A DNA stretch of 64,000 nucleotides, taken from contig JBEIDK010000001.1 in the NCBI GenBank assembly GCA_040383485.1, positions 11,784 through 75,783 on the forward strand, in the 5' to 3' direction. Of the stretch, positions 26,267 to 35,318 are shown in pieces. The notes below the pieces were generated by a model. That model had not been told where the DNA came from. It saw nothing but the letters and a program-made list of their open reading frames with translations, and ran no database searches. The translations under genes were made by a program, and so were the position numbers. This DNA is from JBEIDK01 sp040383485. Lineage in GTDB: Bacteria; Bacteroidota; Bacteroidia; UBA4408. Numbering within the stretch: the first letter of the stretch is position 1; the number at the start of each line of letters is the position of its first letter.

Positions 26267-27178
26267 ATGAATGATCATAAAACAGTTTTAATATCTGGAG
26301 CAACAGGAACTATTGGAAGAAGTCTAATCCGAACTCTGCATTCTAAAGGGTTTAAAGTACATGCCTTATCTAGAAAAATTTCTAAGATTAAAAATGCTAA
26401 GGTTTTTTTATGGGACATAGAAAAAAGTTATATCGATACAGCTTGCTTTGAAAATGTAGGTTATATTTTACACTTAGCAGGAGAAGGAATAGCAGATAAA
26501 AATTGGAGTGCTGAAAGAAAAAAGCAAATTATTGATTCAAGAGTTAAAGGAGCTGAGCTTCTATATCAAGCTACAAAGCAGAATAAAATAAAGTTAGAAA
26601 AGTTTATAACTGCTTCAGCAGTAGGCTATTTTGGTGCAGATGCCGATGATAAGATATACAACGAAGATGATAAACCTGCCAATGATTTTTTAGGTGAATG
26701 TTGCGTTAAATGGGAGTTAGCGGCTGATTTATTTAATGATATATGCCCAGTTGTAAAAGTAAGGCTAGCTGTTGTATTAGACAAAAAAACTGGTGCCTTC
26801 CCTAAATTAATTCTGCCAATTAAATTTGGTATTGCTTCAGCATTGGGCAGTGGCAAGCAATCAATGGCTTGGATTCATGTAAAAGATGCTGTTCAAATAT
26901 TTTATAATTCAATTGTAGATCCTAGCATAGTAGGCATCTATATAGCTGCATCACCTCAACATCAAAGCAATGAAAGTTTTACAAAAATAGTTGCTAAGGT
27001 TATGAAAAGGCCATTTTTTTTACCCAATGTACCAAGCTTAATTTTAAAAACCTTTTTTGGAGAAATGAGTGATGTCTTGCTGCATGGTCAAAATGTATAT
27101 CCAAAAAGATTAATTGCACATGGTTATAAATTTGAATTTGAAGACTTAGAAAAAGCAATCATTGATTTACGAAAGTGA
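26267..27178 (+). CDS. TIGR01777-type epimerase-like oxidoreductase (SDR39U1 family)
   Basis: A 303-residue extended-SDR protein. I start it at the ATG at 26267 (MNDHKTVLISG); the open frame continues upstream but overlaps the divergent MazG-like gene and is not coding. Residues 7-20 form the NAD(P)-binding glycine motif LISGATGTIGRSL. Typical family elements are VGYILHLAGEGIADKNWSAERKKQI, the SAVGYFGAD loop, RLAVVLDKKTGAFPKL and the C-terminal DUF1731 region with FGEMSDVLLHGQNVYPKRL. The physiological reaction is unknown. The gene stands alone and is followed by the cyclophilin gene. Confidence 0.92.
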   Translation: MNDHKTVLISGATGTIGRSLIRTLHSKGFKVHALSRKISKIKNAKVFLWDIEKSYIDTACFENVGYILHLAGEGIADKNWSAERKKQIIDSRVKGAELLYQATKQNKIKLEKFITASAVGYFGADADDKIYNEDDKPANDFLGECCVKWELAADLFNDICPVVKVRLAVVLDKKTGAFPKLILPIKFGIASALGSGKQSMAWIHVKDAVQIFYNSIVDPSIVGIYIAASPQHQSNESFTKIVAKVMKRPFFLPNVPSLILKTFFGEMSDVLLHGQNVYPKRLIAHGYKFEFEDLEKAIIDLRK

Positions 27179-27279
27179 CCAGCAGCTCAAGAATACAGTG
27201 TACCAATAAGCATAATTTTTTTGTTTTTGGTACTCTATTTATATTTTATAATATTGACAAAAATTAATCATTCTTAAAA

Positions 27280-27717
27280 ATGCAAACAGCAGAAATAATT
27301 ACTGAAAAAGGAACTATGAAGGTTCAATTTTATGAAAAAGACGCTCCCGAAACTGTTAAAAACTTTGTTACATTAAGTAAAAAAGGTTTTTATAATGGAC
27401 TAACCTTTCATAGGGTTATTCCTGATTTTGTGATACAAGGAGGTTGCCCCAACGGCACTGGTGCTGGTGGCCCAGGATACAAAATTAAATGTGAGGTAAG
27501 TGGAGAAAACCAGTATCATGACAGAGGTGTGCTTTCTATGGCTCATGCTGGAAGAGATACAGGTGGCTCACAATTCTTTATTGTTCATTCACGTAATAAT
27601 ACTGCTCATTTAGATAGAAACCATACATGTTTTGGTAAAGTAGTTGAAGGTATTGATGTAATTGATGATATTAGAATGGGTGATAAAATTATTGAAATAA
27701 AAATATCAGAATCTTAA
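27280..27717 (+). CDS. Cyclophilin-type peptidyl-prolyl isomerase
   Basis: A 145-residue single-domain cyclophilin without signal peptide, so cytoplasmic. Visible are the active-site arginine in FHRVIPDFVIQGG, the F-x-x-x-x region GGSQFFIVH and NHTCFGKVVEGIDVID. It accelerates prolyl cis-trans isomerisation in protein folding. It is monocistronic and closed by a strong terminator at 27754. Confidence 0.96.
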   Translation: MQTAEIITEKGTMKVQFYEKDAPETVKNFVTLSKKGFYNGLTFHRVIPDFVIQGGCPNGTGAGGPGYKIKCEVSGENQYHDRGVLSMAHAGRDTGGSQFFIVHSRNNTAHLDRNHTCFGKVVEGIDVIDDIRMGDKIIEIKISES

Positions 27718-27753
27718 ATATATAAAGGTTATCGCTAAATAATTTTAATAAAT

Positions 27754-27786
27754 AAAAAACCTCTGGAATAATACCAGAGGTTTTTT
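27754..27786 (+). terminator. Rho-independent terminator after the cyclophilin gene
   Basis: Perfect 13-bp stem AAAAAACCTCTGG / CCAGAGGTTTTTT with a 7-base AT loop and a T-rich tail. Confidence 0.92.
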
Positions 27787-27907
27787 ATTTACGTACACTT
27801 ATATTTTCTTCATTATTTAAAAAAGGCAATAAAAGTTCAAAAAATATTTATTGCACTAAGAAACTAACTTTATTAGTTTAATTAGCAAATACTCAAATAA
27901 AGACAAT

Positions 27908-29281
27908 TTATAGCTTAGTAAATTTCCTTACTATCTGTTTATAATTATCAGAGTTTATTTGAACAAAATAAATTCCTTTACTTAAATTAGATATATTAAT
28001 AGGTTGTTTTGCATTCCTAATACTTCCTGATAAAATAATTTGCCCCTCAATATTTATAATTGAATAACTACTATTAATTGGCATATCAGTCATATTTATA
28101 AACAGTTCAGAGTTTGCTGGATTTGGAAATAGTTGTAATTCACTATCGTCAACTTTAGAAATTCCTACAAAAATATAAGGTACACAATTGGTTGTATCGG
28201 TACAATTACTTGTTGTAACAATTGCAGCATAGTTTCCATTATTTGAAGGGCTATAAGTTTGAGCAGTAGCTCCGCTTATTATTTGATTTGTAGAGCAGTC
28301 AAACCATTGATATGTTGCTCCAGCTTGTGCGGCTTGTATTGAATTTCCTTGCTGAGTTGCCGTTAAATTTGTGACATCTAAATTCAATTCAACTACCGAA
28401 TCGCATGAATTTGAGCCAGGATATCTATGAACATAAAATCCTGAATTTGATAACGGTTGACCAACAAAATTAAAGGTTTGACCTTGACAAATATTCTGGT
28501 TTAATAGCGTTGCATTATCAACACCTTGAACAAAATTTGACCCATTGCCAGTGAGCGGCATACCAATGATAGAAGCATTAATATTTAAACGTGAATCTTT
28601 TACAGAAGTAATACTTGTGTTATTACCACCAGCAACTCCTTGATTAAAATCATAGTAAAGTAGTAAACCACTTTTTGAGGTATCGATAGTGCTTTTGTAT
28701 GCACAATATACTTCGTCATATTTTAAACCTTTATTCCATAAACTAACCTCATCTAATTTTCCATGAAGCATAAACTGTGTGGTATTCCAAAATGTTTTTC
28801 CCATTAGAAAAGGTATTGTTGCATTGGTAATAGTTCCAGTAGCAATAATTGAATCAGTCATAGCACCATTCACAAAGAACCTTAATTTTGAACCATCATA
28901 AGTCAAAGCAAAATGCTGCCATGAATATCGAGTAACTGCTCGAGAAATAGTATATGCTGTACCAGCACTGTTTCGGAATCTTGCTTCCATATTACCATTC
29001 GCTAATTGTAACATATAAAAGTCAGCATTGGTATTATTTCTAAATCCCAACAATCCATTATAGTTTGTATTGTTAGTTAATGGGGTGTCAATATAGGCCC
29101 AACAAGTCATTGTAATACCTGTTCCGCCTGCAATTAGGCCTGACGCATTTGCTGCACTTATGTAATCATTTACTCCATCAAAACTCATACAATTATGTTG
29201 TACTTGTGCATTTGAGTACCCAATAAAAACGAGGAAAATAATTGAACATGAAGTATAAAAGGATAGTAATTTTTTTTTCAT
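27908..29281 (-). CDS. LamG-domain protein secreted by type IX secretion
   Basis: A 457-residue exported protein. Signal peptide at residues 1-25 (LSFYTSCSIIFLVFIGYSNAQ). Residues about 30-215 form a LamG/concanavalin-like jelly roll (CMSFDGVNDYISAANASG ... FALTYDGSKLRFFVNGAMTDS ... LHGKLDEVSLWNKGL). A cysteine-rich region with PKD/Ig-like features follows. The C-terminus is a type A sorting domain (ELQLFPNPANSELFINM ... SKGIYFVQI), which directs T9SS export and outer-membrane attachment. Ligand is unknown, probably a carbohydrate or surface polymer. Confidence 0.9.
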   Translation of the reverse strand: MKKKLLSFYTSCSIIFLVFIGYSNAQVQHNCMSFDGVNDYISAANASGLIAGGTGITMTCWAYIDTPLTNNTNYNGLLGFRNNTNADFYMLQLANGNMEARFRNSAGTAYTISRAVTRYSWQHFALTYDGSKLRFFVNGAMTDSIIATGTITNATIPFLMGKTFWNTTQFMLHGKLDEVSLWNKGLKYDEVYCAYKSTIDTSKSGLLLYYDFNQGVAGGNNTSITSVKDSRLNINASIIGMPLTGNGSNFVQGVDNATLLNQNICQGQTFNFVGQPLSNSGFYVHRYPGSNSCDSVVELNLDVTNLTATQQGNSIQAAQAGATYQWFDCSTNQIISGATAQTYSPSNNGNYAAIVTTSNCTDTTNCVPYIFVGISKVDDSELQLFPNPANSELFINMTDMPINSSYSIINIEGQIILSGSIRNAKQPINISNLSKGIYFVQINSDNYKQIVRKFTKL

Positions 29282-29372
29282 AATGAAACAATTAAATTAT
29301 TAGACGTAAAATTAATAATAAATTCGTTTACTAAAGTAACACTTTAGATGTAATTTAAATTTATGAGCTAGG

Positions 29373-30098
29373 TTAATTTATAAACTTAATTAATGAAAGA
29401 CAACCAGTAATAAAAACCAGTATCAATACAAAAGATTTAAATTGCTTTTCAGAAACAAGTAAAAGAATTTTTTTTCCTATAAATGTACCGACAATGCTAA
29501 TTACTAATAGAATAGGAATTAAGTAAAAATCGTCTTTATGCATATAGCCATTATAGAAATAAACAACGCTCCTTGAGGCATCTATACATAAATCAATCAT
29601 TGCAGACGTGACAATAAAAACTTCCATCTTTAAATTATAAGAGGCCAAAACTATTCCTCTAATGGCTCCACCTGTACCAATTAAACCAGCAACAAACCCA
29701 GAAAATATTCCACCTCCTAAGGTATTGGCGAATGTAGGTTTGACCTGAATTTCTTTTTTAAATAGAAAAAACAGGCTTATTAAAATTAAAAAAATTGACA
29801 AGGTAATTTCAAGAAATTTTGTTTCAACATATTTGCTTAGTAATGCACCAATAATGACGAAAACAACCGCAGGAATTCCAAGTGATAATGCAATTTTTTT
29901 ATCGAAGCCTCCTTTGAAAATTCCAATTTTTGCAAGGTTACTTGAAACATGAAATAAAGCAGTAACTCCAAGCACAGAATGAAAATCTAAAAAGTAACTT
30001 GCTATTGGAATAAAAAATAATGAAGAGCCGAATCCTCCTATGGTTCCGAGAATTTCTGCTAATAGCGCCAATAATATAAATAAAGGTAAGTTCTCCAA
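29373..30098 (-). CDS. TauE/SafE-family membrane permease
   Basis: A 241-residue inner-membrane protein with about seven to eight hydrophobic segments. Family hallmarks are two repeated halves beginning near GGFGSSLFFIPIASYFL and GGGIFSGFVAGLIGTGGAIRGIVLASY, the second with the typical GLIGxGGAxR sequence. Members export sulfite, sulfonates or other anions; the substrate here is unknown. The downstream UvrD-type helicase reads the same way but is upstream of it in transcription order, with 20 bases between their coding ends, so a transcript from uvrD could continue into it. Confidence 0.87.
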   Translation of the reverse strand: MENLPLFILLALLAEILGTIGGFGSSLFFIPIASYFLDFHSVLGVTALFHVSSNLAKIGIFKGGFDKKIALSLGIPAVVFVIIGALLSKYVETKFLEITLSIFLILISLFFLFKKEIQVKPTFANTLGGGIFSGFVAGLIGTGGAIRGIVLASYNLKMEVFIVTSAMIDLCIDASRSVVYFYNGYMHKDDFYLIPILLVISIVGTFIGKKILLLVSEKQFKSFVLILVFITGCLSLIKFIN

Positions 30099-30118
30099 AA
30101 GTTCTTTATAATATATAA

Positions 30119-32515
30119 TTACCCAATCAACTTCAACTTTGCAAATCTCAATATCAATTGTTTTTTACCATTATTGCCAAAGTCAATAGTTGCCTTTTGA
30201 TTTTGACCAGTACCTTCCAACAAAATAATTTCTCCTTTTCCAAATCTTGCATGCTCAACCTTATTGCCGACATTTAAATCTAAGATTTCATCTGCCACAG
30301 AACTACCTCCAGTATTCGAAGTTAAGCGAGTTAAATTTTTAGGCACAGCAACAGGAGCAGACTTCGGAGTTAAAGGCTTTGTTGTATTTGGAGGGTTGTA
30401 ACTTGTTTTTTTTGTGAAACTACTTGTTCCAAAACTTCCTCTGTTGCCCCATCCACCATTGTCTTCTTCATCAAACGAATTAGATTTTTTTTGAGGAGTA
30501 GGCAAATCTAAAAATTGTTGGTCAATCTCTTCTAAAAACCTACTTGGCTCACAACTAATTAAATTACCATACTTAAATCGAGTTGTAGCATAGGATAACA
30601 TCAATTTTTTTTCTGCACGAGTAATCGCAACATAAAATAATCGTCGTTCTTCTTCTAAGTCCTCACGATTATTAAGTGTCATTTGAGATGGAAATAAATT
30701 TTCTTCTAAGCCAACTACAAATACATATGGGAATTCTAATCCCTTTGCTGAATGAATAGTCATTAAAGTTACCTTGTCAGCATCTTTTCCATCTTCATCT
30801 TTTTGTTCGCTATCAGTTAACAAAGCAATGTCTTGCATAAAATAAGCTAATGATTTTTCATTGCCAGCTAGCATTGGTTCTTCAGGCAATTGTTCTGTTG
30901 CAGTTCTTACTAAATCGTCTTCTGCAAATTCTTTTACACCATTTAATAATTCTTGAATATTATCATAACGACTCACACCTTCTGGAGATTTATCGTTATA
31001 CAATTCTCTAAGGATACCCGTATGCTTAGCAATATGTTCGGCAACGGAGTAAGCTTCTTGCACAGGAATCATAACCCCAAATGACTTTATCATTGCAACA
31101 AAGTCATTGATTTTTCCAATTGTACCGGAATTTATTCCAGTATTATAAGCACTTATATTTTCAATAATTTGCCACATTGATTTTTCGTTTTCTCCAGCGG
31201 CTAAAACAATTCTATCAATACTAGTTTGCCCAATACCACGTATGGGGTAATTGATTACACGTTTTAAAGCTTCTTCGTCATTCGGATTTAGTGATAACCT
31301 AAAATAAGATAGTAAATCTTTAATTTCTTTGCGCTGATAGAATGACAATCCACCATATACGCGATAATCAATATTCATTTTTCGCAAAGCTTCTTCCATA
31401 GCTCTGCTCTGAGCGTTTGTTCTATATAAAATGGCGAAATTTTTGTTTCGTGCTTGCGCATTATTTTTAATATCGAAGATATTTTGAGCAACATTCCATC
31501 CTTCCTCTGTATCAGAAAATGTGCGAAGTACTTTTATTTTATCGCCTTCTAAATTATCAGTCCAAATATTTTTTTTAATCTGATTCTGATTATTTTTAAT
31601 GATAGAATTGGCTGCATTTACAATGACTTTTGTGCTTCTATAATTTTGTTCTAAAGCAAAGGTTTTGGCTTCAGGGTAATCCTTTTTAAAATTCAATATG
31701 TTCTGAATATTTGCTCCACGAAAAGCATATATACTCTGAGAGTCATCGCCAACAACACAAACATTTTCAAATGCTGCTGCCAATTTTTTTACGATAATGT
31801 ATTGAGAATAATTCGTATCCTGATACTCATCAACCATAACATACTTAAATTTATGTTGGTATTTACTTAACAAGTCTGGACAATCTCTAAACAACACATT
31901 AGTATTAAATAATAAATCATCAAAATCCATTGCTCCACTTGCAAACAGGCGTTTTTGATATTGCTCATATAGCTTTCCCAAATGTGGTTTTTGACTACTA
32001 AAGTCTTCTGCAACCAACTCTTTGTTGTTTTGATATGCCTGCCAACTCACTAAATTATTTTTAGCTGCTGAAATTCTATTATATACCAAATTTGGTTTAT
32101 AAACTTCATCACTCAACCCATTTTCCTTGATTAACGATTTGATTAAATTTTTTGCATCAGCAGTATCATAGATTGTAAAATTATTTGGATACCCAATTCT
32201 TTCACTTTCTATCCGAAGTATCTTAGCAAAAACGCTATGAAAAGTTCCCATCCAAAGATTCTTTGCTTCATTACCACCAATTAAATTGGCAATACGCTCC
32301 TTCATTTCGCGAGAAGCTTTATTAGTAAAGGTTAGGGTAAGAATATTAAAAGCATCGATACCATTTTTTATTAGGTGAGCAATACGATATGTAATCACTC
32401 TAGTTTTTCCTGAGCCTGCGCCAGCAATTATCATTACAGGCCCATCGGTATTTATTACAGCTTCACGTTGCACCTTATTTAAGCCGTTTAAATATTCATT
32501 TTCAGTATCAAACAT
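30119..32515 (-). CDS. pcrA: UvrD/PcrA-type ATP-dependent DNA helicase
   Basis: Superfamily 1 3'-to-5' helicase of 798 residues acting in repair and in removing RecA or stalled complexes. Motifs in order: Q-motif LNKVQREAV, Walker A AGAGSGKTRVITYR (31-44), Ia TFTNKASREM, II MVDEYQDTN, III GDDSQSIYAFRGA, IV LEQNYRST, V TLMTIHSAKGLEF, VI RRLFYVAITRAEK. The C-terminus holds a proline/serine linker and a Tudor-like end (VEHARFGKGEIILLEGTGQ), typical of PcrA/UvrD. A promoter-type TAAATTTG is at 32534-32541 on the minus strand with a short palindrome beside it. Confidence 0.96.
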   Translation of the reverse strand: MFDTENEYLNGLNKVQREAVINTDGPVMIIAGAGSGKTRVITYRIAHLIKNGIDAFNILTLTFTNKASREMKERIANLIGGNEAKNLWMGTFHSVFAKILRIESERIGYPNNFTIYDTADAKNLIKSLIKENGLSDEVYKPNLVYNRISAAKNNLVSWQAYQNNKELVAEDFSSQKPHLGKLYEQYQKRLFASGAMDFDDLLFNTNVLFRDCPDLLSKYQHKFKYVMVDEYQDTNYSQYIIVKKLAAAFENVCVVGDDSQSIYAFRGANIQNILNFKKDYPEAKTFALEQNYRSTKVIVNAANSIIKNNQNQIKKNIWTDNLEGDKIKVLRTFSDTEEGWNVAQNIFDIKNNAQARNKNFAILYRTNAQSRAMEEALRKMNIDYRVYGGLSFYQRKEIKDLLSYFRLSLNPNDEEALKRVINYPIRGIGQTSIDRIVLAAGENEKSMWQIIENISAYNTGINSGTIGKINDFVAMIKSFGVMIPVQEAYSVAEHIAKHTGILRELYNDKSPEGVSRYDNIQELLNGVKEFAEDDLVRTATEQLPEEPMLAGNEKSLAYFMQDIALLTDSEQKDEDGKDADKVTLMTIHSAKGLEFPYVFVVGLEENLFPSQMTLNNREDLEEERRLFYVAITRAEKKLMLSYATTRFKYGNLISCEPSRFLEEIDQQFLDLPTPQKKSNSFDEEDNGGWGNRGSFGTSSFTKKTSYNPPNTTKPLTPKSAPVAVPKNLTRLTSNTGGSSVADEILDLNVGNKVEHARFGKGEIILLEGTGQNQKATIDFGNNGKKQLILRFAKLKLIG

Positions 32516-32533
32516 TTTTAAAATTTAAGAATA

Positions 32534-32555
32534 CAAATTTAGCGTTTTACAACGC
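32534..32555 (-). promoter_or_regulatory. Candidate promoter and palindrome before the helicase gene
   Basis: Minus-strand TAAATTTG at 32534-32541 matches the -7 consensus and lies 19-26 bases from the start codon. Directly upstream is a dyad GCGTT-TTAC-AACGC (32542-32555), in the spacer where a repressor would act. No -33 element is obvious. Regulation by DNA damage is possible but not shown. Confidence 0.4.
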
Positions 32556-32639
32556 CATTTATTGAATTATTAATAACTTTTGATATTAATTAAAACATGA
32601 TTATTAAATTTCATTTTATGTATTACTTTAGAAAAAAAT

Positions 32640-34139
32640 ATGTCGCTAATTTTATTCTTTAACCCTAGGGCTCAAAATCATAAAGCTCGCTTGCCAAATA
32701 GCATTTTGCAAGTTGCTGCAAGCATTGATAATATTTATGAATGGGATATAGTAGATGGAAATTTAGAAACAGATCCATGGATTAAGATAGAAGCTATTTT
32801 ATGTAAAGGAGAAACTAAGTATTTTGCGAGTACAGTAATGCCTGGTCCACAATTAAGGCAAGCAATTCCTTTTTCAAAAACAATACGCGAAAAATATCCT
32901 GATATAAAAATTATTTGGGGAGGCTATTTCCCATCCAATCAACCTTTAACTGTTTTATCATCGGGTTTCGTTGATTTTGTTGTGAATGGAATGGGAGATA
33001 AGTGTTTCCCGAAATTAATTGCAAGTTTAGAAGCTGGAACATCATATAAAGAAACACCTAACCTTATCTACTATGAGGAAGGGAAAATAATAAAAACAAA
33101 GAAAGATGAGATTTACGAATTGGATACATTACCTCCTTTCCCATACGAAAAACTAAATTCTATATATCCCTTAGAAAAATATTTAGGCAAAACGTATTTA
33201 GGTAAAAAAACTATGGGCTATCACAGTAGTTTTGGCTGTCCGTTTACCTGTTCATTTTGCGCAGTAGTTCCAATATACAATGCACGCTGGAAAGGAAAGT
33301 CAGCTCGACTTATTTATGAAGATGTCAAATATTTAAAAGATAAATATAAAGCCGATGCGATTGAATTTCATGATAATAATTTTTTTGTGTCAGAAAAAAG
33401 GGTGGTAGAATTTGCAGAGCTTATTAAAGATGAAAATATGATTTGGTGGGGAGAAGCGCGTATAGACACAATGCATAAATATAAAGATGAATCATTGAAA
33501 TTGATTCGCGATGCAGGATGTAAAATGATATTTTTTGGTGCAGAAACTGGTAATGATGCAATATTAAAAAAAATGGATAAGGGTGGTACTCAAACTGCCA
33601 AACAGATTGAAGAATTTGCTGCACGATTAAAAAAATTTGATATTATTCCTGAATATTCATTTGTACTTGGAACACCTGCTGAAACAGAAACTGAGGTAAA
33701 TGAACAAATAGATTTCGACATTAATTTTATTAGAAAAATAAAAGATATAAATCCTGATACTGAAATTATTATTTACACCTACAGTCCAGTACCTACTGAA
33801 GGATCAGATATGTATGAAAAAGTGAAGGCTGCTGGGTTTTCATTTCCAGAAAAATTAGAAGATTGGATCAGTCCGGCATGGCAAAATTTTGACTTACGTA
33901 AAAATCCTTTAACACCTTGGTTAAAGCCATACATGATTGATAAGATAAGAAATTTTGAAACTGTATTGAATGGCTATCATCCAACAGTTTCAGATATAAA
34001 ACTAACTAAACAACATAAAAAAATAGTAAAATTAATAAGCGCAATAAGGTACAAATCAAAAATATATGCTATGCCTTATGAAATAAAATTACTTCATAAA
34101 ATATGGCGTTATAGACAACCAGAAACTGAAGGATTTTGA
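32640..34139 (+). CDS. B12-binding-type radical SAM protein
   Basis: A 499-residue cytoplasmic enzyme. The N-terminal half has a B12-binding-like Rossmann domain (SLILFFNPRAQNHKARLPNSI ... IKIIWGGYFPSNQP). The radical SAM domain holds the [4Fe-4S] cysteines C200, C204 and C207 in FGCPFTCSFCAV, followed by FHDNNFFVSEKRV and GAETGNDAILKKMDKG. A C-terminal extension of about 100 residues follows. The class contains methyltransferases, P-methylases and hopanoid-modifying enzymes; the substrate cannot be read. Its stop codon overlaps the next ATG (TGATG), so it is translationally coupled to a class I methyltransferase, and the two probably act on the same compound. Confidence 0.9.
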   Translation: MSLILFFNPRAQNHKARLPNSILQVAASIDNIYEWDIVDGNLETDPWIKIEAILCKGETKYFASTVMPGPQLRQAIPFSKTIREKYPDIKIIWGGYFPSNQPLTVLSSGFVDFVVNGMGDKCFPKLIASLEAGTSYKETPNLIYYEEGKIIKTKKDEIYELDTLPPFPYEKLNSIYPLEKYLGKTYLGKKTMGYHSSFGCPFTCSFCAVVPIYNARWKGKSARLIYEDVKYLKDKYKADAIEFHDNNFFVSEKRVVEFAELIKDENMIWWGEARIDTMHKYKDESLKLIRDAGCKMIFFGAETGNDAILKKMDKGGTQTAKQIEEFAARLKKFDIIPEYSFVLGTPAETETEVNEQIDFDINFIRKIKDINPDTEIIIYTYSPVPTEGSDMYEKVKAAGFSFPEKLEDWISPAWQNFDLRKNPLTPWLKPYMIDKIRNFETVLNGYHPTVSDIKLTKQHKKIVKLISAIRYKSKIYAMPYEIKLLHKIWRYRQPETEGF

Positions 34140-34804
34140 TGGAAAAAATTTACAAATTTGTTATTAAACCAATCATTAAACTTTATTTGAAAACAGAACC
34201 CATTGTTAAAATTGATGGATTTAAAATAAAAGTATTTAAAACAGTATTCCATCCTAGTCTATTTTTTAGCACAAAGTTTTTTTATAGTTTTTTAATAAAA
34301 CAAGAACTTACCAATAAAAAATTTCTAGAAATTGGCTGCGGCACAGGTATACTAAGCATGTTGGCTTATAAAAAAAAAGCAATTGTAACCGCATGCGACA
34401 TTAATTTAAAAGCAATAGAAAACGCGAAATACAACTTCGAAAATAATATAACTAAAAATAGTAATTCTTATGTTTTATTAGAAAGCGACGTATTCTTGAA
34501 AATACCAATTCAAGAATTTGATGTAATAGCTATAAATCCACCCTACTATTTTAAGGAAATAAATGTTGCCGAACAATATGCTTGGAATTGTGGAGAAAAC
34601 GGAGAATACTTTGAAAAGCTGTTTTCTCAGTTAAGAAACTATATTAATACTAATTCAAAGGTATATATGATTCTTGCAGAAGTGTGCGATATTGATAGAA
34701 TAAAAAGCATTGCATCTAAAAATAAATTTGTAATGAATATTGTAGAGGAGAAAAAAATAAAATGGGAAAGAAGTTTTATTTTTTTAGTTGAAATGATGAA
34801 TTGA
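34139..34804 (+). CDS. Class I SAM-dependent methyltransferase (HemK/MTS-like)
   Basis: A 221-residue protein. The ATG at 34139 shares its A with the stop codon of the radical SAM gene, so the start is fixed by coupling. Motif I is FLEIGCGTGILSML, with the acidic residue in VTACDINLKAIE and motif IV VIAINPPYYF; the NPPY sequence resembles HemK-type enzymes that methylate glutamine in release factors, and RsmC-like MTS enzymes. Since no prmC context is present, the natural substrate is more likely linked to the radical SAM partner. A hairpin terminator lies 126 bases downstream. Confidence 0.87.
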   Translation: MEKIYKFVIKPIIKLYLKTEPIVKIDGFKIKVFKTVFHPSLFFSTKFFYSFLIKQELTNKKFLEIGCGTGILSMLAYKKKAIVTACDINLKAIENAKYNFENNITKNSNSYVLLESDVFLKIPIQEFDVIAINPPYYFKEINVAEQYAWNCGENGEYFEKLFSQLRNYINTNSKVYMILAEVCDIDRIKSIASKNKFVMNIVEEKKIKWERSFIFLVEMMN

Positions 34805-34929
34805 TTCGAATCAGATTTCTTGGTATTTGTCAATTGAAGTTTGTCGCATTAGTCCGCATTAGGTAATATTATGAATACTTTTGTCAAATAGAATATACGC
34901 TGCTGATAAAATTCATTGTATTAAAACTA

Positions 34930-34968
34930 AAATTGGCTGCAAATGCTCTACACATTTGCAGCCAATTT
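34930..34968. terminator. Bidirectional hairpin terminator between convergent units
   Basis: A 16-bp perfect stem AAATTGGCTGCAAATG / CATTTGCAGCCAATTT with a 7-base loop, between the methyltransferase (rightward) and the leftward aconitase/hicAB unit. The T-tract is weak on the plus strand. Its position just after the second aconitase 3' end (34991) suggests it was the original aconitase terminator. Confidence 0.8.
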
Positions 34969-34985
34969 AGAATTTTTCGAAAAGA

Positions 34986-35069
34986 AATCCTTACGCCACA
35001 CTCTTTCTAATAATATTCAAGGCACCACCTGCTTTATAACATTCCTATTTGTTGTGAGCTATATGAATG
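34986..35069 (-). pseudogene. Second, truncated copy of the aconitase 3' end
   Basis: Minus strand, this region aligns with the last 26 codons of the aconitase gene (35520-35597) at about 85% identity by eye. It decodes as HSYSSQQI, then a one-base insertion, then [12 protein letters not shown] and a stop, against [25 protein letters not shown] in the intact gene. Five of six differences in the last 15 codons are third-position synonymous changes (the sixth changes Gln to Lys), so the copy diverged while coding. The stop codon is followed by GGATT in both copies. No other aconitase sequence is seen here. Confidence 0.8.
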
Positions 35070-35078
35070 TCCAAATTT

Positions 35079-35303
35079 TTAAGCAGCATATTCAAATACT
35101 AAATTCTCAGCTTCACTATTCTGCGGAGGTATTGGGTAACCTTCCAATTTTAAACCATCCAAATGAAATTTAATTCCTTCAATTATATTTAGAATGGTTT
35201 CATCCTTTGTTGAGCCCATTCCCACGCACCCTGGCAAATCAGGAACATAAGCACAATAGCCACCATCATTGGCTTTTTCAATAATTATTGCATATCGTAA
35301 CAT
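35079..35303 (-). CDS. hicB: HicB-family antitoxin
   Basis: A 74-residue antitoxin of the type II HicAB system. The HicB fold is seen as MLRYAIIIEKANDGGYCAYVPDLPGCVGMGSTKDETILNIIEGI, with the partly degenerate RNase H-like core and the conserved PDLPGC. It lacks a C-terminal ribbon-helix-helix, so it probably binds HicA without a separate DNA-binding domain, or uses only short ends. It is the second gene of the pair, 15 bases after hicA. Its partner is frameshifted, so this antitoxin may be without its cognate toxin or may act on other HicA proteins. Its stop codon lies 9 bases from the second aconitase 3' end. Confidence 0.88.
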   Translation of the reverse strand: MLRYAIIIEKANDGGYCAYVPDLPGCVGMGSTKDETILNIIEGIKFHLDGLKLEGYPIPPQNSEAENLVFEYAA

Positions 35304-35318
35304 TTCAATTTAATTTAG

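Noticed and set aside
27198..27231. GTACCAA...TTGGTAC hairpin before the cyclophilin gene
   Set aside because: Seven-base stem with a 20-base loop, probably chance in AT-rich DNA.
34805..34860. GATTCGAATC dyad near the methyltransferase stop, as a tRNA end or attachment site
   Set aside because: No cloverleaf can be drawn, and no integrase is present.
34943..35173. Plus-strand ORF of 76 codons across the aconitase remnant and hicB
   Set aside because: It runs antisense to hicB and through the terminator hairpin; the minus strand has the recognisable protein families.
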